Counted from the first letter of the stretch, positions 16,299 through 25,816 are shown. The stretch is DNA of 64,000 nt from Lachnospiraceae bacterium (GCA_022800815.1 JAAWRC010000003.1:1-64000), one strand, 5' to 3'. Notes: generated by a model from the sequence alone, not told the origin. Program-made: numbers and translations.

Positions 16299-17168
16299 TT
16301 ACGGCCCGCTGTGCATGAAGATGTCTGCCATTGGCGAATCCTTCGGAAGGATCAGGGTATTCCCGCCGCCGGCCAGGGATGCCTTCGCCGCATCCAGGGC
16401 TCTGGTGAAGGAGTAAAACTCTGCCCGTCCCTCGTCGGAATAGGCCTCCGCCAGAATCCGCATATATTCCGTCTCGCCCTCGGCGATGATCTTCGCCGCC
16501 TGGGCCTCGGCATCCGACAGCATGATCTCCACTTCCTTGTCGGTGGTATTCCGGATCTTCTGAGCCTCCGAATCCCCTTCCGCCTGGTAGGTGGCCGCAA
16601 TCTTGCTCCGCTCCGAGATCATCCGCTCATAGACGGCCTCCTTATTGTCCTCCGGCAAATCAAGCTGCTTGATCTCCACCGTCTTGAGCTCGATCCCATA
16701 GGAATCCATGGAAGCGCCCACGCCCTCCATGACCGCCGCCTGGAGCTCCCCGTCCCTGGCCGCAATCACGTCATTCTGGGTCATGTTGCTGATGATGTTC
16801 TTCGTCGCATTATAAACGGCCGCATCGATTCTCTGCTCCGCGCTCTCCTTGGAAGAATTCAAGGTCTGCGCATATTTAAGCGGATCGGAAATCCGCCAGA
16901 TCACGTAGCTGTCCGCAATCATGGTCTTCTTGTCCATGGTGATGACATCCGATTCCGGCAGGTCGTAGAGAAGGAGCTGTCCCGGCAGCGTGTCCGCCGT
17001 CTCCATAAAAGGGATCTTGAAGGTGATGCCCGCCTCGCCGATGATCCGGTCCACCTTGCCGAACCGGCGAATCAGGCTGTATTCGTTTTCTTTGGTAATG
17101 ACAATGGAGGAAAGAAGCAAAAGCACTGCCGCCACCGCCACAAAAATACCGATCAATGTTTTCTTCAT
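16299..17168 (-). CDS. hflC: SPFH-domain membrane protein HflC
   Basis: A 289-residue prohibitin/SPFH protein with an N-terminal membrane anchor (about residues 4-25), then the band-7 domain starting 'ENEYSLIRRFGKVDRIIGEAG' and including 'SYVIWRISDPLKYAQTL'. The C-terminal half is a long charged helix ('ISERSKIAATYQAEGDSEAQ'), expected to coil with HflK. In E. coli HflK-HflC forms a cage around the FtsH protease at the membrane; here the same role is inferred from family and pairing. It begins 14 bases after hflK with a GGAGGGAG site. Confidence 0.92.
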   Translation of the reverse strand: MKKTLIGIFVAVAAVLLLLSSIVITKENEYSLIRRFGKVDRIIGEAGITFKIPFMETADTLPGQLLLYDLPESDVITMDKKTMIADSYVIWRISDPLKYAQTLNSSKESAEQRIDAAVYNATKNIISNMTQNDVIAARDGELQAAVMEGVGASMDSYGIELKTVEIKQLDLPEDNKEAVYERMISERSKIAATYQAEGDSEAQKIRNTTDKEVEIMLSDAEAQAAKIIAEGETEYMRILAEAYSDEGRAEFYSFTRALDAAKASLAGGGNTLILPKDSPMADIFMHSGP

Positions 17169-17182
17169 GGCTCTCTCCCTCC

Positions 17183-18394
17183 TCAGTTTGCCCCGGGCTC
17201 CGGCGTGGCCGAATCAAGCTCTGTCGTCCCGGCGTCTGTTCCCAAAGTCTGCCCGTCTGTTCCCGTGCTGCCGCCTGTCCGGCCGCTTCCCGCACTACTT
17301 CCGCCTCCGGAGCCGTTTCCGGTTTGTGCGCCTCCCGCCGCCGCCTGGCTTCCCGTTCCTGCAGAGCCGGAAAGTTGATCCATCAGCATGGTATTCACAC
17401 TGTCTGTCCCGTCGATGATGACCTTCAGATTGGGAAGCACTTCCTCCATGGTCTCATAGAACATCCGCTGCTTCGTCACCAGAGGATTCTTTACATACTC
17501 CTCGTACTGGGCATTGAACATGGACACTGCCCCGTAAGCCTCGTTGATCCTCCTGGTCTTCGTGGACTCCGCCTCCTGGAGAATCTGGTCCACGTCCGCC
17601 TCCGCCTTGGGAAGCTTCTCGTTGCGGTAACGGTTGGCATTGTTGATGGAGGTCTCCTTCCCCTGCTTCGCCGTCTCCACGTCCTTGAAGGCCGCCATGA
17701 CCTCCGCCGTGGGCGGTTCCGAATCCTGGATCGTGATGTTGACAAGCTGGAGACCGATGTCCTGTTCCTCCATCTGAGCGAGAAGCATCTCCTTGATGTT
17801 GGACTGGATCTCGTTCTTCCCGGTGGTGAGGACACTGTCCACGTCGTAATTGCTCACCACGCTGCGAATACAGCTCTGGGCCAGGTTCCTGAGAATCATC
17901 TCCGGCTCCTTTGACGCAAACACGGCCTTCACCGGATCCGAAACCCGGTACTCCACATAAAAATCAATGTCCACAAAGTTGAAATCCGAGGTGATCATGA
18001 TGGCTTCGTTGGCGACCGTCTCCTGCTCCGCATTGTCAAAGCCCACGGAAAAGCCCTGGATCGTCGTGTCCACCTTGGTCACCTGCTGGACGAAGGGAAT
18101 CTTGAAATGAAGGCCCGACTCGGTGACCGCCCCCGGCACGCCGAAGGTGGTGACCACCGCCTGTTCCTGCTCCCCGATGGTATAAACCGAATTCATGGCA
18201 AGAACCGCCACGAGAAGCACCAGCACAAAAATCCCCACGGCCTTCCCGCCGTTCTTCATTGCCCGCTTTCCCTGTCCGGACTTCTTCTCCTTCTTCGGCT
18301 TTTCCCCGTCGTCCTCCGGTTCCGGCTTCCGCCCGGAACTTCCCCGGCCGCCGCCCGTCAACACGTTCATGATATCGTCAAAAATATTCGCCAT
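17183..18394 (-). CDS. hflK: SPFH-domain membrane protein HflK
   Basis: Partner of HflC. The start at 18394 gives 'MANIFDDIMNVLTGGGRG' with a perfect AGGAGG site; the open frame upstream is not needed. Layout of the 403-residue protein: basic, glycine-rich cytoplasmic N-terminus (1-55), one membrane helix (about 58-80), SPFH domain with 'GEQEQAVVTTFGVPGAVTESG' and 'FYVEYRVSDPVKAVFASK', a long helical region, and a low-complexity Gly/Ser/Thr tail of about 60 residues. The tail is variable in this family. Upstream are palindromic repeats A (copy 3) and B. Confidence 0.92.
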   Translation of the reverse strand: MANIFDDIMNVLTGGGRGSSGRKPEPEDDGEKPKKEKKSGQGKRAMKNGGKAVGIFVLVLLVAVLAMNSVYTIGEQEQAVVTTFGVPGAVTESGLHFKIPFVQQVTKVDTTIQGFSVGFDNAEQETVANEAIMITSDFNFVDIDFYVEYRVSDPVKAVFASKEPEMILRNLAQSCIRSVVSNYDVDSVLTTGKNEIQSNIKEMLLAQMEEQDIGLQLVNITIQDSEPPTAEVMAAFKDVETAKQGKETSINNANRYRNEKLPKAEADVDQILQEAESTKTRRINEAYGAVSMFNAQYEEYVKNPLVTKQRMFYETMEEVLPNLKVIIDGTDSVNTMLMDQLSGSAGTGSQAAAGGAQTGNGSGGGSSAGSGRTGGSTGTDGQTLGTDAGTTELDSATPEPGAN

Positions 18395-18420
18395 CCGTTT
18401 CCTCCTATTATTCCATCGCA

Positions 18421-18581
18421 TAGGCAATTGCGAAATGCAAAATTACCAAAAGATTCTGCCAATATGTCCGTCCAAAGCCTGTCACGCCAACCGTTCCGGC
18501 AAGCCCAGAACCCCAGAAGCCCCTCGGGAAAGAATCCCTCCTGTCTTCCCTGGTCTTGCCTCCACGGCGCAAAGAGCTTTT
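18421..18581. repeat. Palindromic repeat A, copy 3 (right arm missing)
   Basis: It matches the complete copy at 4621-4834 from the left end (TAGGCAATTGCGAAA) through the centre (CCTCGGGAAAGAATCCC) to GGCGCAAAGAGCTTTT. The match stops there, where palindrome B begins. The outer right arm of about 50 bp is absent. It lies directly upstream of hflK. Confidence 0.85.
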
Positions 18582-18766
18582 GACAGGGGCGCCGGCGGTT
18601 CCTTCCCGGACGGACGATAGGAGGTTTGGCGAATTTTCCGAGCATAGCACAGGCAATTTTCGCTGCCCGCCTCATTAGCAGTAAAATTGCCTGCAGATAA
18701 GCGGCGCAGGAAAATTCGTCAAACCGAACGTGTCCGGAAGGGACGGAACCGCCGGCGCCCCGTCCG
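18582..18766. repeat. Palindromic element B
   Basis: A second long hairpin of about 185 bp, unrelated in sequence to A. Arms GGGGCGCCGGCGGTTCC (18586-18602) and GGAACCGCCGGCGCCCC (18745-18761) are exact complements. Inner pairs are GGTTTGGCGAATTTTCC against GGAAAATTCGTCAAACC, and CAGGCAATTTT against AAAATTGCCTG. With repeat A copy 3 it fills the 411-bp gap between hflK and the threonine ammonia-lyase gene; no gene was seen in that gap. Confidence 0.85.
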
Positions 18767-18805
18767 AAAACGAACCTTCCCGGACAGGCGTCCCACATCT
18801 TCCGC

Positions 18806-20032
18806 TTACGCCCCCTGGTAGATCCCTTTCTGCTTCACCACCTTGGGCCGGTATCCGCCCTTCTCCAGCTCCGCCACGATCTGATCCCTGTGCTCGATGC
18901 CGAAGGCCTCCAGGGTGATCCGAAGCTCCACGGCGTCATTCCGGTTGATGCTCACAAACTGGTTGTGCTCCAGCTTGATGACGTTCCCCTGCATCCTGGC
19001 GATAACGGAGGCCACGTTGACCAGCTCACCGGGCTTGTCCGGCAGGAGCACGGACACCGTGAAGATCCGCCCTCTCTGGATCAGACCGTGCTGGACGATG
19101 GAGGACATGGTGATCACGTCCATGTTTCCGCCGCTGATGATGGAGACCACCTTCTTGCCCGCCGCGTCCAGGTGCTTTAAGGCCGCAATGGTGAGCAGGC
19201 CGGAATTTTCCGCCACCATCTTGTGGTTCTCCACCATGTCCAGGAAAGCCACGATCAATTCCTCGTCCTCCACCGTGATGATATCGTCCACATTCTGCTC
19301 GATATAGGGAAGCAAAAGGTCCCCGGGAGTTTTCACCGCCGTGCCGTCGGCAATGGTGTTCACCTTCGGAAGGGTCACCACCTGCCCCTGGCGGACGGAC
19401 TCCTGCATGCAGTTGGCCCCGGCCGGCTCCACGCCGATCACCTTGATATTGGGATTCAAAAGCTTTGCCAGGGTGGAGACGCCGGTGCACAGCCCGCCGC
19501 CGCCGATGGGACAGAGAATATAATCCACCGTGGGAAGCTCCTTGACAATCTCCATGGCGATGGTTCCCTGGCCGGTGGCCACAGACAGGTCGTTGAAGGG
19601 ATGGATAAAGGTATAGCCGTTCTCATCCGCCAGCCTGAGGGCATGCTCGCAGGCCTCGTCGTAGACATCCCCGTGGAGAACCACCTCGGCCCCGTAGCTC
19701 TTCGTCCGGTTCACTTTCATGAGAGGTGTTGTCGTGGGCATGACCACCACCGCCTTCACCCCGAACTTCTTGGCCGCATAAGCGACCCCCTGGGCGTGGT
19801 TCCCGGCGGAAGCCGTGATGAGCCCCTTGCTTCGCTCTTCCTCACTGAGGGTGCTGATCTTATAATAAGCGCCCCGAACCTTGTAGGCCCCCGTGTACTG
19901 CATGTTCTCCGGCTTTAGGTAGACCTTGTTCCCGGTAATCTCGCTGAAATACTCACTGTAAACCAGCTTTGTCTCCAATGTAACCCGGCCGACGATCTCG
20001 GCCGCCTCCTCAAACTTCTCCAGTGTCAGCAT
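18806..20032 (-). CDS. ilvA: Threonine ammonia-lyase with C-terminal ACT domain
   Basis: PLP-dependent deamination of threonine to 2-oxobutyrate and ammonia. The 408-residue protein has the catalytic lysine in 'YKVRGAY' (K51), the substrate loop 'SAGNHAQG' at 75-82, and the glycine-rich phosphate-binding loop 'IGGGGLCTG'. Residues about 325-400 form a single ACT-like domain starting 'GRIFTVSVLLPDKPGEL'. This short form with one ACT domain is typical of Firmicute enzymes annotated ilvA or tdcB, and biosynthetic versus catabolic use cannot be decided here. No ilv/leu or tdc genes are adjacent. It is bracketed by repeats: B and A3 downstream, A4 upstream. Confidence 0.93.
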   Translation of the reverse strand: MLTLEKFEEAAEIVGRVTLETKLVYSEYFSEITGNKVYLKPENMQYTGAYKVRGAYYKISTLSEEERSKGLITASAGNHAQGVAYAAKKFGVKAVVVMPTTTPLMKVNRTKSYGAEVVLHGDVYDEACEHALRLADENGYTFIHPFNDLSVATGQGTIAMEIVKELPTVDYILCPIGGGGLCTGVSTLAKLLNPNIKVIGVEPAGANCMQESVRQGQVVTLPKVNTIADGTAVKTPGDLLLPYIEQNVDDIITVEDEELIVAFLDMVENHKMVAENSGLLTIAALKHLDAAGKKVVSIISGGNMDVITMSSIVQHGLIQRGRIFTVSVLLPDKPGELVNVASVIARMQGNVIKLEHNQFVSINRNDAVELRITLEAFGIEHRDQIVAELEKGGYRPKVVKQKGIYQGA

Positions 20033-20055
20033 GTTTTCTTCCTCACTTTATTTAT

Positions 20056-20162
20056 TCTTTCCCAAGTGGCTTCTGCGGTTCTGGGCCTGCTGTAACGCTT
20101 GGCGCCGCAGGCTCCTGCCAGACATATTGCAGAATATTCGACAAAATTTTGAATTGCGGAAT
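20056..20162. repeat. Palindromic repeat A, copy 4 (half unit, opposite orientation)
   Basis: The sequence corresponds to the reverse complement of the left half of the complete unit: CTTTCCCAAGTGGCTTCTGC, then GGCGCCGCAGGCTCCTG, then CATATTGCAGAATATTC and the end GAATTGCGGAATT. Only one arm is present, so this copy cannot fold into the long hairpin. It lies between ftsY and the threonine ammonia-lyase gene. Confidence 0.75.
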
Positions 20163-20179
20163 TCCCTCCCTGTCCTCTC

Positions 20180-21109
20180 CTACTCTCTCGTGAACAGGGC
20201 GTTCACAAACTCCTCCGGGTTGAACTTCTGCAGGTCGTCCATCTGTTCCCCGATGCCGATATATTTCACCGGAATCCCAAGCTCCGCCTGGATGGCCACC
20301 GCAATGCCTCCCTTGGCCGTGCCGTCAAGCTTTGTCAGGATGATGCCCGTGATATCGGCCACCTCTCTGAACTGCCTGGCCTGCTCCAAAGCATTTTGGC
20401 CTGTAGTTCCGTCCAATACTACCAATGTCTCCCGATAAGCGTCCGGATATTCCTTGTCGATGATCCGATGGATCTTTCGAAGCTCTTCCATCAGATTTTT
20501 CTTATTGTGGAGACGACCCGCCGTATCACAGAGGAGCACGTCCGCATTCCTGGCCTTAGCCGCGGAGACTGCATCATAAACCACTGCCGCCGGGTCCGAG
20601 CCCTCCTGCTGGGCGATGATGTCCACGCCGGCCCGGTTCGCCCACTCCGTGAGCTGTTCGATGGCAGCGGCCCGGAAGGTGTCGGCGGCCGCCAAGAGCA
20701 CCTTCTTTCCCTGATCCCTAAGCTGTCCCGCCAGCTTTCCGATGGACGTGGTCTTTCCCACTCCGTTGACGCCGATGACCAGCACCACCGACCGGCGGTT
20801 TTCAAACTCATAGGCATTTTCTCCCAAATCCATCTGGCGCTTGATGGTGTCAATGAGAAGTGCCTTGCACTCCGAAGGCTCCTTGATCTTCTGCTCCTTC
20901 ACTTTTGCTTTCAGATCCTCGATAATGGCTTCCGTCGCATGGATCCCGATATCCCCCATGATCAGAGTCTCTTCAATCTCTTCATAAAAATCGTCATCAA
21001 TGGCCGAAAATCCGCTGAAAATCGAGTCGATCCCCGCCACGATGTTGTTTCTGGTTTTGCTGAGTCCTGCCACCAGCCGTCCGAAAATCCCTTTCTTTCC
21101 CTGGCTCAT
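20180..21109 (-). CDS. ftsY: Signal recognition particle receptor FtsY
   Basis: SRP GTPase that docks ribosome-nascent-chain complexes at the membrane. The 309-residue protein has an N-domain helix bundle (about 1-95) and a G domain with GVNGVGKTT (G1), '[13 protein letters not shown]' (G2), 'CDTAGR' (G3), '[10 protein letters not shown]' (G4) and the closing '[15 protein letters not shown]'. The acidic N-terminal A-domain found in E. coli is almost absent, as in many Firmicutes. A GGAGGTG site precedes the ATG, and its own promoter is visible at 21134-21162. Confidence 0.98.
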   Translation of the reverse strand: MSQGKKGIFGRLVAGLSKTRNNIVAGIDSIFSGFSAIDDDFYEEIEETLIMGDIGIHATEAIIEDLKAKVKEQKIKEPSECKALLIDTIKRQMDLGENAYEFENRRSVVLVIGVNGVGKTTSIGKLAGQLRDQGKKVLLAAADTFRAAAIEQLTEWANRAGVDIIAQQEGSDPAAVVYDAVSAAKARNADVLLCDTAGRLHNKKNLMEELRKIHRIIDKEYPDAYRETLVVLDGTTGQNALEQARQFREVADITGIILTKLDGTAKGGIAVAIQAELGIPVKYIGIGEQMDDLQKFNPEEFVNALFTRE

Positions 21110-21133
21110 ACACGCACCTCCTCTATTCTAATA

Positions 21134-21162
21134 ATAGTACACCTGTTCTGCCATTCTGTCAA
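21134..21162 (-). promoter_or_regulatory. Sigma-A promoter of ftsY
   Basis: On the minus strand TTGACA (21157-21162) and TACTAT (21134-21139) are 17 bp apart, about 25 bp upstream of the ftsY start. Just upstream, between smc and this promoter, ATAACCTGAG and CTTAGGTTAT form a weak hairpin without a long T-run that may partly end the smc transcript. Confidence 0.75.
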
Positions 21163-21207
21163 ATAACTATAACCTAAGACTGCCATAGCCTCAGGTTATG
21201 TGTCCTC

Positions 21208-24200
21208 CTATGCCGTCTGCTCCGTCAAATCCACCGGCACCATGGTGGACACTCCTTTTTCCTGCATGGTAATGCCGTAGAGCCGGTCCGCCACCAGCAT
21301 GGTCCCCCTTCTGTGGGTAATGACGATAAACTGGGTGTTCTTCTTCAGCTTCCCGAGATAGGCCGCATACCGCCCCACGTTGCTGTCGTCCAGGGCCGCC
21401 TCGATCTCATCCAGAAGACAGAAGGGCGATGGCTTTAAGTTCTGGATGGCAAAGAGGACGCTGATGGCCGTGAGTGCCTTCTCCCCACCGGAGAGCTGCA
21501 TCATGTTCTGTAGCTTCTTTCCCGGCGGCTGGGCGATAATCTGGATCCCCGCTTCCAGAAGGTCCTCCCCATCCACCAGCTCCAGGGTTCCCTTGCCGCC
21601 GCCGAAAAGCTCCCTGAACACGACGTCGAACTCCTCCTTGATATCCCGGAATTTTTCCTCAAACTGCCGCCGCATGCCCTGGTCCAGTTCCTCGATGACC
21701 TGGACCAGACTCTCCTCCGCATCCTTCAGGTCGTCGTGCTGGGCCTTCATAAAGAAAAACCGCTCTGAGATCTCCTTGTAATCCTCGATGGCGTTCACGT
21801 TGACCGCCCCCAACTCCCGGACTGCCTGTCTCAGGGTGCCGATCTGCTTCCGTATAGAGGCGGCCGTTGCGTTCTCGGTAACAGAGATCTCTGCGGCCTC
21901 CGAGGGCGTCAGCTCATACTCCTCCCATAAGTACTGAATCTGCTGCTCGATGGCCTCCTCGCACTTCTCCTTCTGGCCCTCCAGCCGGTAAAGCTCCTTG
22001 TCCAGCCTTGCGATCTCACCGGACACGGATTCCTGCTTCTCAAAAAAGCCGCTCTGCTCCCGCTGGCATTCTTCCCGCTTCTTCGTATATTCTGCGATGG
22101 TCCGGGAAAGCCTCTCTGTCTCCTCCGCCTTCTCGACGACCGAATCCCGAATCCGGCGGATCTCCTCCGTTTTTTCCTCTGAGGAGCACGCACAGACGCC
22201 AAGCTCCGTCTTCTGGGAATCCCGTTCTGCCAAAAGTGTCTCGATCTCTCCGGAGACCCGGAGAATGTTTTCCAGGATAAAACTGTCTTTCTGGGAGAGG
22301 GAGGAAAACTCAATCTCCGCCTGCCTGAGCTTTTCCCTTCTGCCGGCCCTCACCTCTCTGAGCTTTCCGGCGTCCTCTTCCAGCCCGGCGATCTCCCGCT
22401 CGCACTCCCTGCTTCTCGCTTCCAGACTCTCCGACTCGGTCTTAAGGGCCGCCTGTCCCTCCTCTATTTTCCTGAGCTCATCGGCGAGTTTTCGCCCTTC
22501 CAGCCGGATGTCCTCATAGCCGACGGCGATCTCCCGCACCTTCTCCTTGGCGGCGGAAAGGCTGGCCGAGAGCGACGAGAGCCTGACTCTGGCCGCCTGT
22601 CCCGCCTCCCGGCTTTTCTCCATGATCTCCCGAAAGCCCTTAAGCCTCCCGTCAGCATCGTCCACCCGCTTCCTGATCTGGTCGCACTGGGCCAGGGCCT
22701 GGTTCATGGACCGTTCCAATTCCTCCAGCTCCCGCTTTCTCCCAAGCAAGTTGCTGCTGTTCTTGAAAGCGCCCCCGGTCATGGAGCCGCCCGCCGCCAG
22801 AAGCTCCCCCTCCAGGGTCACGATCCGCAGAGAATACTGGTATTTCCGGGAAATAGAGATGGCGTGGTCGATGTTGTCCACCACCAAAATCCGCCCCAGC
22901 AGGTATTCCGCCAGCCGGTCATAGCCTCCCTTCACCTTCACCAGCGTGTGGGCAAGCCCCACCACTCCGGCCTCCGAGAGGGCCTCTTTTTTCGAAAAGC
23001 CTCCTCTGGCCGTAATGCTGGAGAGGGGCAGGAAGGTCGCCCGCCCGAACTTATTCTTCTTCAGGTATCCGATCAGGTTCTTCGCCGTAGCCTCCGAGTC
23101 GGTGACAATGTTTTGAATGGAGCCTCCAAGGGCCGTCTCAATGGCCGTCTCATATTCCTTCGGCGTCTCCAAAAGGTCCGCCACCACGCCGATGATCCCC
23201 GGCATGGAGCCCTTCACCTCCATGACCCGCCGGATGCTGTTCCCGTAGCCCTCGTACCGCTCCGACAGGTTCCGGAGGGATTCCAGCTTCGTCCGCAGGG
23301 TGTGATATTCCTGCTGCTTCTGGTTCAGATTTTTGTTTTCCCGATAAGAAACCTCCTCCGCCTCCCTGCTCGCCGTCTGCGCCTCGGCAAACTCTTTCTT
23401 TAACCGGGTAAGCTCCGCCTCCAGCTTTCGGATTTCCCCTTCGATCCTGGCCTCCTCCTGATGCCTGGCCTCCTCCTCGCTCCTGACCTTGAGCAGACGG
23501 GCCTCCAGCTCCTTCTTCCTCTGGGTATTCTGCTCCTTAAGGGTCTCAAACCGTTCCTCCCTCGCACCCAGGGACGCCTTGTCATTCATGGAATTCAAAA
23601 TGCTGCCCCTGCGGCTTTCCATCTCAAGCTCCAGTGCGTGAAGCTGCTCTTCATCCTCCTTGATTTCCTTTTTTAACACTTCCTGGGCGTCGTCCAGCTC
23701 GTCCAGATGCTCGTTTAATTTCCCCTTTTGCTCCGAGAGGGCGGTCTTGTCCGCCGCCTTTTTTTCGAGCTCCTCCTCAATGGCCGCAAGCCTCGCCTGA
23801 ATCCGTTCCTTATTTCCCGAATCCGTGCGGACCTGTTCCTCCAGGACCCGGATCCGGCCCTCCATGGATTCCGCCTGGACCTTTCCATCGTTTAATGCGT
23901 CCCTCCACTCCGAGAGACGTCCGTCAAGCTCCAAGACCCTTTCCGACAGCCTGTCGTAACTGCTCTTAAGTTCGACCGCCGCAGTGCGTTTCTCCGAGAG
24001 CTGGTCCGAGACCGTCCCGATACTTTCGGTGACCTCCGAAAGTCTCTGTCTTTGGGCGGCGTTTTCCAGCTGGAAGCTCTGCATGTCCAGGCTTTTGAGC
24101 TCGTCCCTCAGCCGCAGATATTCCCTGGCCTTTCCGGCCTGTTCTTCCAAAGGACCCACCTGCTTTTCCAGCTCTGTCAAAATGTCCGTCACCCGAAGAA

Positions 24201-24762
24201 GGTTCTGCTGCTCGTTCTCCAGTTTTTTCTGGGCGAGCGCCTTGCGCTTTTTGAACTTCACGATCCCGGCCGCCTCGTCAAAGAGCTCCCTGCGGTCCTC
24301 CGGCTTGCCGCTTAAAATCTTGTCAATCTGTCCCTGGCCGATGATGGAATAACCCTCTTTCCCGATTCCCGTATCATAAAACAGCTCATTGACGTCCCGC
24401 AGCCTGCAGGTTCCCCCGTTCAGGAGATATTCGCTCTCACCGGAACGATAGACCCGCCTGGAGACCGTCACCTCGTCATAGTCGATGGGCAGGGAGTGGT
24501 CCGAATTGTCCAGCGTGATCGCCACGTAGGCATAGCCCTGGGGCTTCCGGTTCTGGGTTCCGGAAAAGATCACGTCCTGCATGTTGGCCCCGCGAAGCTG
24601 CTTGGCGCTCTGCTCCCCCAGCACCCAGCGGACCGCATCGGCCACGTTGCTCTTTCCGCTGCCGTTGGGCCCCACGATCCCGGTGATCCCGTCGTTAAAT
24701 TCAAAAAGTATTTTGTTCGCAAATGATTTGAAGCCCTGTACCTCGATACTTTTCAAAAACAT
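21208..24762 (-). CDS. smc: Chromosome segregation protein SMC
   Basis: ATPase of the condensin complex that organises and segregates the chromosome with ScpA/ScpB. At 1184 residues it is full length. N-terminal Walker A 'GPNGSGKSNV' (about 32-41), two long coiled coils (about 165-500 and 680-1010), a hinge around 520-650 with 'GYGNSIRRVMEVKGSMPGII', and a C-terminal head with the ABC signature 'LSGGEKAL' and Walker B 'CLLDEIEAALDD'. It follows rnc by six bases, the usual Firmicute order rnc-smc-ftsY. Confidence 0.98.
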   Translation of the reverse strand: MFLKSIEVQGFKSFANKILFEFNDGITGIVGPNGSGKSNVADAVRWVLGEQSAKQLRGANMQDVIFSGTQNRKPQGYAYVAITLDNSDHSLPIDYDEVTVSRRVYRSGESEYLLNGGTCRLRDVNELFYDTGIGKEGYSIIGQGQIDKILSGKPEDRRELFDEAAGIVKFKKRKALAQKKLENEQQNLLRVTDILTELEKQVGPLEEQAGKAREYLRLRDELKSLDMQSFQLENAAQRQRLSEVTESIGTVSDQLSEKRTAAVELKSSYDRLSERVLELDGRLSEWRDALNDGKVQAESMEGRIRVLEEQVRTDSGNKERIQARLAAIEEELEKKAADKTALSEQKGKLNEHLDELDDAQEVLKKEIKEDEEQLHALELEMESRRGSILNSMNDKASLGAREERFETLKEQNTQRKKELEARLLKVRSEEEARHQEEARIEGEIRKLEAELTRLKKEFAEAQTASREAEEVSYRENKNLNQKQQEYHTLRTKLESLRNLSERYEGYGNSIRRVMEVKGSMPGIIGVVADLLETPKEYETAIETALGGSIQNIVTDSEATAKNLIGYLKKNKFGRATFLPLSSITARGGFSKKEALSEAGVVGLAHTLVKVKGGYDRLAEYLLGRILVVDNIDHAISISRKYQYSLRIVTLEGELLAAGGSMTGGAFKNSSNLLGRKRELEELERSMNQALAQCDQIRKRVDDADGRLKGFREIMEKSREAGQAARVRLSSLSASLSAAKEKVREIAVGYEDIRLEGRKLADELRKIEEGQAALKTESESLEARSRECEREIAGLEEDAGKLREVRAGRREKLRQAEIEFSSLSQKDSFILENILRVSGEIETLLAERDSQKTELGVCACSSEEKTEEIRRIRDSVVEKAEETERLSRTIAEYTKKREECQREQSGFFEKQESVSGEIARLDKELYRLEGQKEKCEEAIEQQIQYLWEEYELTPSEAAEISVTENATAASIRKQIGTLRQAVRELGAVNVNAIEDYKEISERFFFMKAQHDDLKDAEESLVQVIEELDQGMRRQFEEKFRDIKEEFDVVFRELFGGGKGTLELVDGEDLLEAGIQIIAQPPGKKLQNMMQLSGGEKALTAISVLFAIQNLKPSPFCLLDEIEAALDDSNVGRYAAYLGKLKKNTQFIVITHRRGTMLVADRLYGITMQEKGVSTMVPVDLTEQTA

Positions 24763-24768
24763 CCGTTT

Positions 24769-25467
24769 TTATTCCTTTTCCCGGAGTTTGAGGATGGCCC
24801 GGTAGGCCGCCATCTGCTCCGCCGCTTTTTTCGTCCGTCCCTCGCCCGCACTCACGGGCCTACCTCCCACGAGGGCCTGCACGTGAAAGACCTTCGCATG
24901 GTCCGGACCTTCCTCCCCGGTGAGCAGGTAGGAGAGTTCCCCCTCCTGCCCAGCCTGCACCAATTCCTGCAAAATAGTCTTGCTATCATAAAAAAGTTTC
25001 TTGTGTTCCAGATCGCTCATCACAAAGCGGAATATGAACTCCTTTGCACTAGCAAAACCACCGTCCAGATAGATGGCCCCGATCAGGGCCTCCAGCGCAT
25101 CCGACAGGATAGAATCCCTCTCCCTGCCGCCCTCGGCATCCTCCCCTTTCCCCAAAAACAGATACTTCCCCAGGGAGAGCTCCCTGGCGCAGCCGGCAAG
25201 GGTCGGCTCGCAGACAATGCTGGCCCGAAACCTGGTCAGTTCTCCCTCCGGCCTGTCCGGATATTCCCGGTACAAAAAATCGCTGCTGCAAAGCTCCAGC
25301 ACCGCATCCCCCAGAAATTCCAGCCGCTCGTTGTTGTCCTCCCGCCGCATACGATGCTCGTTGATATAGGAGCTGTGGGTCATGGCGTGAAAAAGAAGAG
25401 ACTTGTCCTTGAAGACATAGCCCGCCTTCCTCTCCAGCCCCCCAAGCCTTTCCGTTCCCTGTCTCAT
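24769..25467 (-). CDS. rnc: Ribonuclease III
   Basis: Double-strand-specific endoribonuclease used in rRNA processing. The start at 25467 ('MRQGTERLGGLER') is chosen for its AGGAAGGGA site, giving 232 residues. The catalytic signature 'NERLEFLGDAVLEL' lies near residue 45, with the second acidic cluster in 'ILSDALEALIGAIYLDGG'. The C-terminal 70 residues form the double-stranded RNA-binding domain ('SKTILQELVQAGQEGELSY'). Given the many long hairpins in this window, this enzyme is a natural candidate to process them; that is inference. Confidence 0.97.
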   Translation of the reverse strand: MRQGTERLGGLERKAGYVFKDKSLLFHAMTHSSYINEHRMRREDNNERLEFLGDAVLELCSSDFLYREYPDRPEGELTRFRASIVCEPTLAGCARELSLGKYLFLGKGEDAEGGRERDSILSDALEALIGAIYLDGGFASAKEFIFRFVMSDLEHKKLFYDSKTILQELVQAGQEGELSYLLTGEEGPDHAKVFHVQALVGGRPVSAGEGRTKKAAEQMAAYRAILKLREKE

Positions 25468-25497
25468 ACCGATTCCCTTCCTGCATAAATTCCACAC

Positions 25498-25545
25498 GAA
25501 AACAGAAATAGAATCCTGCCCCGCAGGATCCTATTTCTGCGATCA
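25498..25545 (-). terminator. Intrinsic terminator after acpP
   Basis: A near-perfect hairpin: AGAAATAGAATCCTG and CAGGATCCTATTTCT (plus strand) around a CCCCG turn. On the minus strand it is followed by GTTTTCG, a short T-run. It sits between the acpP stop and the rnc start, so it would end the plsX-acpP transcript or attenuate it into rnc. Confidence 0.75.
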
Positions 25546-25567
25546 CATCCCAAGGCCGCCTGTCCCG

Positions 25568-25798
25568 TCAATTGCAGGCGTTCCGGATCTGTTCCACGGC
25601 GTCCCCCACCGTGACGATCTTCTCCGCCGCCTCCGTGGGAATCTCGATGTCAAACTCCTCCTCGATCCCCATGATGATCTGGAACACGTCCAGCGAGTCC
25701 GCCCCCAGGTCATCCACAAAGGTGGTCTCCATGGTAATTTCCTCTGCATCCACGTTCAGTACCTCTGCGATAATCCCCTGTAACTTCTCAAATTCCAT
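25568..25798 (-). CDS. acpP: Acyl carrier protein
   Basis: A 76-residue acidic protein that carries fatty-acyl chains on a 4'-phosphopantetheine arm. The attachment serine is in the classic 'GADSLD' motif near residue 36. The ATG at 25798 has AAAGGGTG about eight bases upstream; a GTG three codons earlier is possible but lacks a site of its own. It follows plsX by 18 bases and shares its promoter. Fatty-acid elongation genes themselves are not in the window. Confidence 0.97.
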   Translation of the reverse strand: MEFEKLQGIIAEVLNVDAEEITMETTFVDDLGADSLDVFQIIMGIEEEFDIEIPTEAAEKIVTVGDAVEQIRNACN

Positions 25799-25816
25799 AA
25801 CTGTCACCCTTTCTGT

